This document shows positions 49,610 to 57,413 of a DNA stretch of 64,000 nucleotides, piece by piece. The notes beneath the pieces were generated by a model. That model saw nothing but the letters and a program-made list of their open reading frames with translations, was not told where the DNA came from and did not search any database. Origin of the DNA: Clostridium sp. UBA701. Its GTDB lineage: Bacteria; Bacillota; Clostridia; Clostridiales; Clostridiaceae. Location: NCBI GenBank assembly GCA_002298125.1, contig DBMJ01000016.1, positions 186,001 to 250,000 of the forward strand, given 5' to 3'. The translations under genes were made by a program, and so were the position numbers. Numbering within the stretch: the stretch's first letter is position 1; the number at the start of each line of letters is the position of its first letter.

Positions 49610-50044
49610 TTATTCTCTTTGAGACAGATGTTGGTTTAGCCCTTTACGTAAGTAATTTAATAACAGAATCAGGGATACTCCTAAAATTATATGTCCTAAA
49701 CCAGCTATTCCCGATATAGCAGCATTTAATCCAGAACTTAAAGCTAGCTGCAAAGCTTGGACAATACCCCTAACAAGCATCATGAGAACAGTCCAGCCCA
49801 AACCCAGGTTGTAGAAGGCCAAAATTCTATTTAAATTATTACTCTCCTTTATATTAAAGCTCTTCATAAATAAAATGAAGATCAACATAAGTGCTGTACC
49901 AAAGATAAATAGGTGCGGGTGCATAAAAGATAGGCTCGTCCTTCCTGTAAAGCTATTCCATTTTGTAAACTCGCGATAGAAAACACCAGCCACTAAGGCA
50001 GCAAAAGCATAAAAATAAGCTAATTTCATCATTTTTTTCATCAT
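49610..50044 (-). CDS. DUF2871-family membrane protein
   Basis: This 144-residue protein has four hydrophobic spans and the DUF2871 start LAYFYAFAALVAGVFYREFT, then SFMHPHLFIFG. The function is unknown. The start at 50044 is chosen because GAGGGGG lies six bases upstream on the minus strand. A TetR-type palindrome sits just outside the ribosome site, but no tetR gene is adjacent. Confidence 0.82.
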   Translation of the reverse strand: MMKKMMKLAYFYAFAALVAGVFYREFTKWNSFTGRTSLSFMHPHLFIFGTALMLIFILFMKSFNIKESNNLNRILAFYNLGLGWTVLMMLVRGIVQALQLALSSGLNAAISGIAGLGHIILGVSLILLLNYLRKGLNQHLSQRE

Positions 50045-50066
50045 TTTGTTCCCCCTCATAGGTATT

Positions 50067-50079
50067 TGAACATCGTTCA
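50067..50079. promoter_or_regulatory. TetR-type palindrome upstream of the DUF2871 gene
   Basis: TGAAC-ATC-GTTCA is a perfect 5-3-5 palindrome within the AAGTGAACGATGTTCA-like minus-strand sequence. It is the style of operator bound by many TetR proteins. The cognate repressor is not in the window. Confidence 0.5.
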
Positions 50080-50214
50080 CTTAAAATGTTATTTCACCAA
50101 GGGCTCTTTGTCAAGACTTTTATTTCTCTCTTGAAACATATTTAATTATTAACATTTTTGTGGTATTCTTACTTTGTATAAATAATGTTCTTGTTTATTA
50201 AAGGGGGACAAAAT

Positions 50215-51375
50215 ATGAGCAAGGTTGTCATTAATCAATGCGAAGATTACAGCATAGAACATGTCATAGAAAAAATAAATAGTGGGATGGAAGCTCTAGG
50301 GGGTTGGGATGCTTTTGTTAAGCCTGGGATGAAAGTGCTGCTTAAGGTGAACTTAATTGGACCAAAGCCACCAGAATCTGCTGCGGTTACCCATTGCGAA
50401 TTTGTGAGAGCCCTTACTAGGATATTGAAACAAAAGGGCTGTACTGTGTGGATTGGGGATAGTGCCGGTGGAGCAATTGCAGGTATAGCACCTACAACTC
50501 AAAGCTTAGAAATATCAGGTTTAAAAAAAGTGGCAGAGGAAGAGAAGGCAGAAATTAAAAACTTTGATAGAGAGGGTACTATAGATACTGGAGGAGAATG
50601 CAGCTTTATGGATAGACTTTATTTAGCAAAACCTCTTTTTGATGCAGACTTCATAATCAATGTTCCAAAGCTAAAAACCCATTCTGGCTGTATATATACA
50701 GGTGCAGTAAAAAATGTCTTTGGGTGCATTCAGGGACTTAGAAAGGCGGAGTATCACAAAGCAGCCCCAAATCCAAAGGATTTTGGAAATATTTTAGTAG
50801 ATATTCACCAAGCCACAAGGATAGGACTTCATATTATGGACGGAATTACTGCCATGGAGGGTGAAGGGCCTACTGCTGGCAGTGTTTATCCAGCAAAAAA
50901 GATACTTATTAGTACAGACCCCTTAGCACTTGATACAACGGCAATAAAAATGCTTGGCTTAGATATTAAGGACATACCCATACTTCAGGCTTCTATAGAA
51001 AGAGGGCTTGGAGAAGTAAATAAAGATAGAATAGAAATCTGCGGGGACTATGCTGAGCCGCCGCTGCTTAAAAATTATAAAATACCAAAGCGATTTAACT
51101 CTAAAAAGGCAAGCAATTACAATGCAGTAATTAAGGTTATTGATTTTTTAAAGACAAAACCGAAAATCAATTTAAAAAAATGCCAGCAGTGTAATACCTG
51201 TGTAGATAGCTGTCCTATGCATGCAATTGATAAAGAAACTAAGAAAATAGATTATTCTAAGTGTATTGAATGCATGTGCTGTCATGAGCTATGTCGCTAT
51301 AAGGCAGTGGATCTTAAAAGGGTAAATCCCATTGCAGGCATAATGACAAAATTATATAGAGGAAATTATAAATAA
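50215..51375 (+). CDS. DUF362 domain protein with C-terminal two-cluster ferredoxin
   Basis: This 386-residue protein has a DUF362 domain (about 1-290, with LLKVNLIGPKPPESAAVTH, NVPKLKTHSG and GAVKNVFGC) and a C-terminal 2x[4Fe-4S] ferredoxin domain. The cysteine sets are CQQCNTCVDSCP and CIECMCCHELC. Such proteins are common in anaerobes and are thought to handle electron transfer, but the partner is unknown. ATG 50215 has AAAGGGGGACAAAAT upstream; an earlier in-frame ATG lacks one. Confidence 0.88.
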   Translation: MSKVVINQCEDYSIEHVIEKINSGMEALGGWDAFVKPGMKVLLKVNLIGPKPPESAAVTHCEFVRALTRILKQKGCTVWIGDSAGGAIAGIAPTTQSLEISGLKKVAEEEKAEIKNFDREGTIDTGGECSFMDRLYLAKPLFDADFIINVPKLKTHSGCIYTGAVKNVFGCIQGLRKAEYHKAAPNPKDFGNILVDIHQATRIGLHIMDGITAMEGEGPTAGSVYPAKKILISTDPLALDTTAIKMLGLDIKDIPILQASIERGLGEVNKDRIEICGDYAEPPLLKNYKIPKRFNSKKASNYNAVIKVIDFLKTKPKINLKKCQQCNTCVDSCPMHAIDKETKKIDYSKCIECMCCHELCRYKAVDLKRVNPIAGIMTKLYRGNYK

Positions 51376-51395
51376 CTAATGGGAGGAGAAATGCT

Positions 51396-51509
51396 ATGAA
51401 CATATTAGAGGGATTAGCTTCTGTAGGCGGGGAGAAGCCCAGTACTGCAAATAGGGAGGTAGCAAGACAGCTAAAAAGAAAGCAGTTGCTGCAAAGGCGA
51501 ATAAACTAA
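51396..51509 (+). CDS. Possible 37-residue small protein
   Basis: A short frame encoding 37 residues begins with MNILEGLASVGGEKPSTANR and ends in a Lys/Arg/Gln-rich segment. TGGGAGGAGAAATGCT gives it a good ribosome site and it sits in the 183-bp gap between DUF362 and GNAT genes. I recognise no family. It may be a small protein or the surviving start of a lost gene. Confidence 0.35.
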   Translation: MNILEGLASVGGEKPSTANREVARQLKRKQLLQRRIN

Positions 51510-51558
51510 GTAAACTAATACTAAAAAAGATGAAGTAAAGAGGATAAAGGAGATTAGC

Positions 51559-52410
51559 ATGATTATATATGATTGCTGTAGTAATATTGAATTTGAGAAG
51601 GTATATGAGTCATTTAACATAGGGTTTTCCGATTATATGATAAAAATTGAAATGCCTAAAGAAGAGTTTATGAAGCGTTTCTTTGGACCAGAGGGAAATA
51701 AACTGGAGTATTCCTTTATTGCATTAGATAAGGGGAATCCTATCGGTTTAATTTTAGGTGGGATTAAGGATTATGAAGGAGTAAAAACCCTTCGCTGCGG
51801 AGCACTATGCCTTCATCCTGAATATAGAGGGAAAGGAATAAGCAAGGCTCTCTTTGAACTGCATAAGCAAGCTGCACTAGATAATGGCTGTAAACAGATG
51901 TTTTTAGAGGTTATTGTAGGCAATGATAGGGCAATTAAGTTTTATAGCAATATGGGATATGATAAAATTTATGACATAACCTATTACACTCATAAAGCTC
52001 CTGCCAGTATAAATAAAGCAGTAGAGGCACCAATAGATATTAGGAAAATAGATTTTGATACGGTCTTAAGCTTGTCTCATAAAACAAATGATGTACACGT
52101 AAATTGGCAAAATGATTTTGATTACTTAAAAAAGCTTCAAGGCTTAAGTCATTATGGAGCCTATGAAGCTTCAGAGTTGATAGGAGCTCTAAGTATAAGT
52201 CCAAGTGGTAAAATCTTTTTCATCTGGACTAGTCCAGAATATCGCCATAGGGGAATTGCCACAAGCCTTATTATAAAAGCAGTGAATAACCATAATTTAA
52301 AGAGCTTAGGCATAAGCTTCCCCAATAATGCTAATATAGAAGGCTTTGCAAAGCATACTAAATTTGAAAAAGATAAGATTTCTCAATATGAGATGTATCT
52401 AACTATTTAA
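51559..52410 (+). CDS. Tandem GNAT acetyltransferase
   Basis: This 283-residue protein has an N-terminal GNAT domain with the acetyl-CoA loop LHPEYRGKGISKALFELHKQ near residue 90-110. A second, shorter GNAT-like domain contains TSPEYRHRGIATSLIIKAV near 225-245. AAAGGAGATTAGC precedes the ATG. The acceptor is unknown. Its last codons form one arm of a 21-bp palindrome shared with the convergent lyase gene. Confidence 0.85.
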   Translation: MIIYDCCSNIEFEKVYESFNIGFSDYMIKIEMPKEEFMKRFFGPEGNKLEYSFIALDKGNPIGLILGGIKDYEGVKTLRCGALCLHPEYRGKGISKALFELHKQAALDNGCKQMFLEVIVGNDRAIKFYSNMGYDKIYDITYYTHKAPASINKAVEAPIDIRKIDFDTVLSLSHKTNDVHVNWQNDFDYLKKLQGLSHYGAYEASELIGALSISPSGKIFFIWTSPEYRHRGIATSLIIKAVNNHNLKSLGISFPNNANIEGFAKHTKFEKDKISQYEMYLTI

Positions 52411-52442
52411 GACATGGATTTCCATGTCTTAAATAGTTAGAT
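52397..52442. terminator. 21-bp perfect palindromic hairpin spanning two convergent stop codons
   Basis: 52397-52417 is perfectly complementary to 52422-52442, with a 4-nt ATTT loop. It contains both the GNAT stop (52408-52410) and the lyase stop (52437-52439). No U-run follows on either strand, so it could be a terminator or an mRNA-stabilising hairpin. Confidence 0.7.
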
Positions 52443-53459
52443 TATATATTTGATTATCTTGTTTGCAAATATAGACTCTATCTCAGCATTAAAAAACTCC
52501 TTTATATCTGCTATCTGTTCTTTGCTATATACAAATTTTCCATAACCAAATTGTCCATACTTATAGGTTCTCTCCTCATCCTTCATAGGCAGCTCGGTGC
52601 TCGGAAATACCTCTAATATCACATTCTTTGCTCTACTTGTATACCTATGAGAGATAACCTCAAAGGTTATAGGATGCAAAATATCCTTTGGCAAGCTGTT
52701 ATTTAAATCTAATAATAAATTTCTATAATCTTCTTTCCAATTATCATATAAAAAAACTGGTGCTATTATAAAGCCCATGGGATATCCTGCCTCTATTATT
52801 TTTTTGCAGGCCTCAATTCTCTTTTGGAGCGAAGCAGTTCTATTTTCAAAGTTCTTAATAACTTTATCGGTATTTAATGTAAATCTAATCTCAGTGTTAC
52901 CGCCATGCTTAATGGGAAGCAAGGTATCTATATCCGTATATTTTGTAACAAATCTAAATTTCCCTTTTTCACTTTTACTAAAAAATTCAATGGTGTGTTG
53001 TAGGGCATGGGAGTAGGGTTCTACAGGAATGGGGTCAGAAGTGGCAGAGCCTTCAAATATTGTATCTTCTGGAAGCCTTTCATCTATATATTTTTGTGCC
53101 TGGGCAAGTACATCATCTATATTTACATTGATTCTCATATAGGGTTTATCACCTAGGTTTGTATTTAGATAACAGTATTGACATTGCCCAATGCACCCTG
53201 ACATTAAAGGCAGCTGATAATGGGCTGAGGGTTTACAGGATTGAAATTTCATGCCTCTTTTAATACCAACCACCAGTGTGTTCTTTCCCTCCCTGTAAAA
53301 ATTATAAAGGTTTTCTCCTGGTATATTTTCTTTGATTTTGTTATTGCGCAGCTCTATTATTTCTATACTTTTATCTCCCTTAAAAAAATTATATATATTT
53401 TTTCCTATTTCATAGTTTAGAGCATTTTGTTCAAATAATATCCTCTTTGGAATAAACAT
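52437..53459 (-). CDS. splB: Spore photoproduct lyase homologue lacking the usual catalytic cysteine
   Basis: This 340-residue radical SAM protein matches SplB in length and motif order. SplB repairs the 5-thyminyl-5,6-dihydrothymine lesion in germinating spore DNA. Cys89, Cys93 and Cys96 in SGCIGQCQYCYL bind the 4Fe-4S cluster. From memory, B. subtilis SplB has FEASCTSD with the H-donor Cys141; this protein reads FEGSATSD, so Ala139 stands there. Cys75 in KFQSCKPSA lies where B. subtilis has Ser and may take over. The CYLNTNLGDKPY segment is otherwise conserved. Its 3' end lies in a perfect palindrome shared with the GNAT gene. Confidence 0.85.
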   Translation of the reverse strand: MFIPKRILFEQNALNYEIGKNIYNFFKGDKSIEIIELRNNKIKENIPGENLYNFYREGKNTLVVGIKRGMKFQSCKPSAHYQLPLMSGCIGQCQYCYLNTNLGDKPYMRINVNIDDVLAQAQKYIDERLPEDTIFEGSATSDPIPVEPYSHALQHTIEFFSKSEKGKFRFVTKYTDIDTLLPIKHGGNTEIRFTLNTDKVIKNFENRTASLQKRIEACKKIIEAGYPMGFIIAPVFLYDNWKEDYRNLLLDLNNSLPKDILHPITFEVISHRYTSRAKNVILEVFPSTELPMKDEERTYKYGQFGYGKFVYSKEQIADIKEFFNAEIESIFANKIIKYII

Positions 53460-53663
53460 GGTTTCTCCTTTGCCTTAATAAATGATTACTTATATTATTT
53501 CAGTTCTCCAGGTATATATGCATAAAGCTTTAGAGAATGAAGTAATTAACACATATCTGATAAAAGAATTGTCTCAAAAGAAATACAAACATGTGATTTT
53601 GATGTAAAATTATAAATGTGATACTTTATCATGGCATTATTTTGTTTCAGGAGGATAAAGGTG

Positions 53664-54638
53664 ATGGATTACCAAGATTTATCTAGAGAACAGCTTTTAA
53701 ATAGGATAATGGAACTTGAGATGCTTAATAAACAGCTGCTGGAAGAAAAAGAGCAGGAAGTAGGCCTTGATTACCCATGGACAGGAAATCTGGGGCATTG
53801 GTACTGGAATATAAAAACAAATACAGTAACCTTTAATTCACTGAAGGTGACAACTCTTGGATATACAAAGGATGAAATTCCAACTCAGGTAAATTATCAA
53901 TTTTTTACTGACAAGCTACATCCTGAGGACTATGAAAATACTATGAATGCTATGCTTTTACATTTACAGGGCAAAAAAAGGGTATACGAAGTAGAATACA
54001 AGATTCAAACAAAGAATGGTAGCTGGAAATGGTTTTATGATCGTGGTAAGATAACGCAATTTAGTGAAGACGGGAAACCCATATTTATGTCAGGAATTGT
54101 TTTTGATATCACTGATAAAAAAGAACTACAGCTTGAACTGGAAAATAAAAATGAGTTTTTTAAAGAGCAATCACTAACAGACAGTCTTACAAAATTGAAA
54201 AACTATAGAGCACTAATGGATAAGCTTAATATGGAAGTTGACAAAGCAAAGCATTTAAAAACACCTCTTTCCGTTGCATTGCTTGATATTGATAATTTTA
54301 AACAGATTAATGACACAAAAGGGCATTTGTTTGGAGATAAGATATTGATGGAAGTTGCTGGCATTATGCTAAAAAGCGTTAGAGAAAAGGATATACTAGG
54401 AAGATATGGAGGAGAAGAGTTTTTAATAATTTTTCCTAATACTAAGGAAGAAAGCGCTCGCTCTGTAGCAGATAGAATACGACAAAACATTGAGAATTAT
54501 AAATTCCATGAGGACTTTAAATTAACCATCAGTGGTGGTGTGAAAGAATTTAAAGGTGAAAGTATATCAGAATTCATACATGAAGCAGACTTAAATTTGT
54601 ATAGTGCAAAAAACACAGGAAAGAATAAAATCAAGTGA
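53664..54638 (+). CDS. PAS-GGDEF diguanylate cyclase
   Basis: This 324-residue cytosolic protein has a short coiled start, a PAS/PAC sensor (about 30-155, with YKIQTKNGSWKWFYDRGKIT) and a GGDEF domain (about 165-324). The active-site motif is intact as RYGGEEFLIIFP, and an inhibitory I-site RxxD (REKD) lies five residues upstream. It should make cyclic di-GMP from GTP in response to the PAS signal. ATG 53664 follows AGGAGGATAAAG. It is convergent with the kinase/phosphatase island. Confidence 0.9.
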   Translation: MDYQDLSREQLLNRIMELEMLNKQLLEEKEQEVGLDYPWTGNLGHWYWNIKTNTVTFNSLKVTTLGYTKDEIPTQVNYQFFTDKLHPEDYENTMNAMLLHLQGKKRVYEVEYKIQTKNGSWKWFYDRGKITQFSEDGKPIFMSGIVFDITDKKELQLELENKNEFFKEQSLTDSLTKLKNYRALMDKLNMEVDKAKHLKTPLSVALLDIDNFKQINDTKGHLFGDKILMEVAGIMLKSVREKDILGRYGGEEFLIIFPNTKEESARSVADRIRQNIENYKFHEDFKLTISGGVKEFKGESISEFIHEADLNLYSAKNTGKNKIK

Positions 54639-54659
54639 TAATATAGCTGTCACACATTG

Positions 54660-54699
54660 GCTGTATGAAAATGCTTTTTTAATCATTTTCATACAGCCC
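54660..54699. terminator. 15-bp perfect hairpin between convergent GGDEF and FHA genes
   Basis: GGCTGTATGAAAATG pairs with CATTTTCATACAGCC across a 10-nt loop containing a T-run. It probably acts for both strands, although no U-tract follows the stem. Confidence 0.65.
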
Positions 54700-54706
54700 A
54701 GCATTT

Positions 54707-55255
54707 CTACCAGTTTATTCTAAGCTCTGTGGAACCAATTGTGATGATATCATCATTTTCTAATTTGTAGGGTCCTTTAATTGGAACGCCGTTTACATAT
54801 GTTCCATTGGTGGATGACAAATCTTTTATATATAAAGCTTTGGGTTTATAGCTTATTACACAATGCTTTGAAGAGATCAGCTCGTCTTTTTGAAAGGAAA
54901 GATTGGATTTTGATGGATCACGTCCAATAATTAATTCACCCTGAACCTCTGAATGGTATACCTCCTCTTCAATCAATCCCACCTTTGTAAGCCTAATTGA
55001 GATATGGGGGAGTTTAACAGCTTCTGGTTGTGGCTCCGTAATAATTGGGTTTGCTACCTCTATAGACTCAAAAACGGGTTCGTTGTCCTCATGCACAGGA
55101 ACAAAATTTTGTATGGGTTTCTCAATTACTACTACTTTTTTTCGCTTTTTAAACAGAATAACTATGAACAAAGTCAATATAATTACCAATAGTGAAAGGA
55201 GTAAATAGAAATATCTTTTATCAAGCAGAAAGGCATTGTAAAATACTTTATTCAT
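54707..55255 (-). CDS. Membrane-anchored FHA-domain protein
   Basis: This 182-residue protein has an N-terminal span (about 14-35), a basic patch and an acidic linker. A C-terminal FHA domain (about 105-180) has the phosphothreonine-binding residues IIGRDPSKSN, SSKHCVI and SSTNGTYVNG. It should recognise proteins phosphorylated by the Ser/Thr kinases of this island at the membrane. Its start overlaps the PP2C gene end by 8 bases. It is the last gene of the seven-gene run. Confidence 0.88.
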   Translation of the reverse strand: MNKVFYNAFLLDKRYFYLLLSLLVIILTLFIVILFKKRKKVVVIEKPIQNFVPVHEDNEPVFESIEVANPIITEPQPEAVKLPHISIRLTKVGLIEEEVYHSEVQGELIIGRDPSKSNLSFQKDELISSKHCVISYKPKALYIKDLSSTNGTYVNGVPIKGPYKLENDDIITIGSTELRINW

Positions 55256-55997
55256 AGTAAACCTCCTCCACCTTTGAATTTAATGCAAATACTGCTGCAG
55301 CAGTAAAATTATCATTTTTCCCATGGACTCTTTTGCTTAGTCTTTGTATCATGAAGGACAGCCATTCATTGGGGGTATTAGCTTTTGAGAGGTCAATCTC
55401 CATCTCCTCCTCCAGCACATATTCCCAAAAACCATCGGTACAGAGTAAAAAAGCATGGAATCCAACCTCCAATTTCTGCGCCGGTGAAATCTCTGTTTTT
55501 ATGCTTTCAGCATTTCCCAAAACTCTTAAAACCTTATTTCTATCCTCATGAAATCGAATTTGTGAAGGCTTTATTTCACCGGACAAAACTGCCATTTGGG
55601 AGACACTGTGATCAGAGGTTTGAAACACAAGTCTGCCGTTTATAAAATGATAAAGTCTTGAATCTCCCACATGTGCCCATAGGGCAATATTGTTTTTAAT
55701 AAACAATGCAACTGCAGTACTTTTCATTTGACAGGTTGGGGTATGGGCAGCTAGAACCTTTAAATTGGCAGCTTCAAAAATCTGCTGGATATTTGAAGTA
55801 CTTATTTCAGGATTAGCTGTAAATAAATTAGTAATAGATTCTGCAGCCAAGGAGGAGGCAATTTCACCTCCTCCATGGCCTCCCAGTCCATCAGCCACTG
55901 CAACTGTAAGCATTGAATCCTGTTTTGCCCAGCGGACACTGTCCTCGTTATAGGACCTGCCGCCCTTCATGGAGCATTCCGCTGTCATATATTTCAT
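55248..55997 (-). CDS. PP2C-family Ser/Thr protein phosphatase
   Basis: This 249-residue soluble phosphatase has the PP2C metal motifs: KGGRSYNEDSV near residue 11, AVADGLGGHGGGE at 33-45, HVGDSRLYHF, LLCTDGFWEY and a C-terminal KNDNFTAAAV. It should remove phosphate from Ser/Thr targets of the two kinases encoded upstream. No membrane span is seen, unlike the other PP2C of the island. TAAGGAGTAGATAATT precedes the start on the minus strand. Confidence 0.9.
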   Translation of the reverse strand: MKYMTAECSMKGGRSYNEDSVRWAKQDSMLTVAVADGLGGHGGGEIASSLAAESITNLFTANPEISTSNIQQIFEAANLKVLAAHTPTCQMKSTAVALFIKNNIALWAHVGDSRLYHFINGRLVFQTSDHSVSQMAVLSGEIKPSQIRFHEDRNKVLRVLGNAESIKTEISPAQKLEVGFHAFLLCTDGFWEYVLEEEMEIDLSKANTPNEWLSFMIQRLSKRVHGKNDNFTAAAVFALNSKVEEVYYE

Positions 55998-56040
55998 AAT
56001 TATCTACTCCTTAAATGGTATAGATTGTTAACTTTTTTTT

Positions 56041-57390
56041 CTATAGGATCTGAAACTCATTATTGTGATTTGCCAAATAAAATTTATCTCCTGGATTTAG
56101 CACATAAGGCTGATTTGGTATAAGCTTTGTTCCATTATCAAGGAAGGTACCGTAGCTGGAATCTCTGTCCACAAGCAAGATTTTTCCTCCCTCATTTCTG
56201 AGTTCACAGTGCACTGAGCTTATGCCCGGTGTTGAGGAGGAAAATACAATATTAGTTCTCTTACTGTCTCGCCCCATAATCAATGTACTTCCGGAAAGGG
56301 GGAAGGAGCAGTCCTTATATGAACCTGATATTCCCATTAGGCTTGAGGCTATTGCTGGAGAATAGGCATTTTTATGTGATGGGGCGGGAGCTGTAGAAAC
56401 ATTAAGCACCTGCTGTATTCCCTTTTTAATAATGCTCAATATTGCAGCCCAAGCAGCGATTATCAGAATTAAATATTTTAAATCTAAAAATAAAGGCATG
56501 CGCATTAAGCTAAAATTGCTGTTCCATAGGAAGTGTAATAGAAAGGCAATTCCAAAATAAGATAAAAATCTTTTGTCAGTAAAATGCTTTGCTTCAAGCT
56601 TATCAGAACCCTTTACCATGGCAAGGGCTCCTCCGTACATGCCAGCCCATACTATATGTCCTCCAGGTGATAGAATACCCCTAAGTAAAATGGAATCAAT
56701 AATGTTCTTTGCACCTAGTGCATATGCCATGGATTCAATTGCTGAAAAGCCGGTTCCAATGGCAGCACCAATAAGTACACCATTTAGTATATATTTATTC
56801 TTAGGTTTGCGTAAAAACAAGCATAGAGCAATAAGCTTTGCAGGCTCTTCTGTAAGAGGAGCCCAATAGGAAGGGCCGTGACCTACTGCTGAACTTAACA
56901 TAACAGTAAAAATCAAAGAGGCGGCACCACCAATGAGAAACATTAAGATTACGCTGTAGATAGGGATGTTTCTTGGAATATTCATCTCCCAGAAGAACAA
57001 TAAAACTGCCAGAGGAACTATGGTTGCTCCAACAAATATGAAGGGAATCAGTGCCAAACCTATCCCGCCTGAGGACATAATAAGATACATAAGCATGAGG
57101 AAAATAAATCCTGCTCCTCCCACCCAGGCAAAAAGCCAGGGCTTTCTCCACTCTGCAAGCATTTCACTCTCTTTAGGAGTTGAAAGGCTGGTACCAGCCA
57201 TAAACATTCTCTCTCCGTCTTTTTTATTATGATGCTTAAAAACATCGGAAAATACGTCCTTTAGGGTAAGCTTAGAGGTGGCAGCCTTTTGGTAAAACTC
57301 TGTGTTGCCCCCGTAATTTATCCTAAACCCGCACTTAGGACAGCATTGAATATTATATCCAATGCTGGAGCCGCATTTTGGACAATTCAT
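56041..57390 (-). CDS. Zinc-ribbon / PrsW-like intramembrane protease / FHA fusion protein
   Basis: This 449-residue protein starts with a zinc ribbon (Cys3, Cys6, Cys17, Cys20). A membrane domain of about eight to nine spans (85-325) has PrsW protease motifs: Glu181-Glu182-X-X-Lys185 in TEEPAK, Glu219 in FSAIES, His245 in GGHIVW and His286 in LLHFLWN. The C-terminal FHA domain (about 355-449) has MGRDSKRTN, SSVHCEL and SSYGTFLDNG. PrsW proteins cleave membrane substrates, such as anti-sigma factors. Here FHA binding could direct proteolysis to phosphorylated proteins. That coupling is an inference from domain fusion. AAGGGGGAATTATT precedes the start. Confidence 0.82.
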   Translation of the reverse strand: MNCPKCGSSIGYNIQCCPKCGFRINYGGNTEFYQKAATSKLTLKDVFSDVFKHHNKKDGERMFMAGTSLSTPKESEMLAEWRKPWLFAWVGGAGFIFLMLMYLIMSSGGIGLALIPFIFVGATIVPLAVLLFFWEMNIPRNIPIYSVILMFLIGGAASLIFTVMLSSAVGHGPSYWAPLTEEPAKLIALCLFLRKPKNKYILNGVLIGAAIGTGFSAIESMAYALGAKNIIDSILLRGILSPGGHIVWAGMYGGALAMVKGSDKLEAKHFTDKRFLSYFGIAFLLHFLWNSNFSLMRMPLFLDLKYLILIIAAWAAILSIIKKGIQQVLNVSTAPAPSHKNAYSPAIASSLMGISGSYKDCSFPLSGSTLIMGRDSKRTNIVFSSSTPGISSVHCELRNEGGKILLVDRDSSYGTFLDNGTKLIPNQPYVLNPGDKFYLANHNNEFQIL

Positions 57391-57413
57391 AATAATTCCC
57401 CCTTACTAAATAA

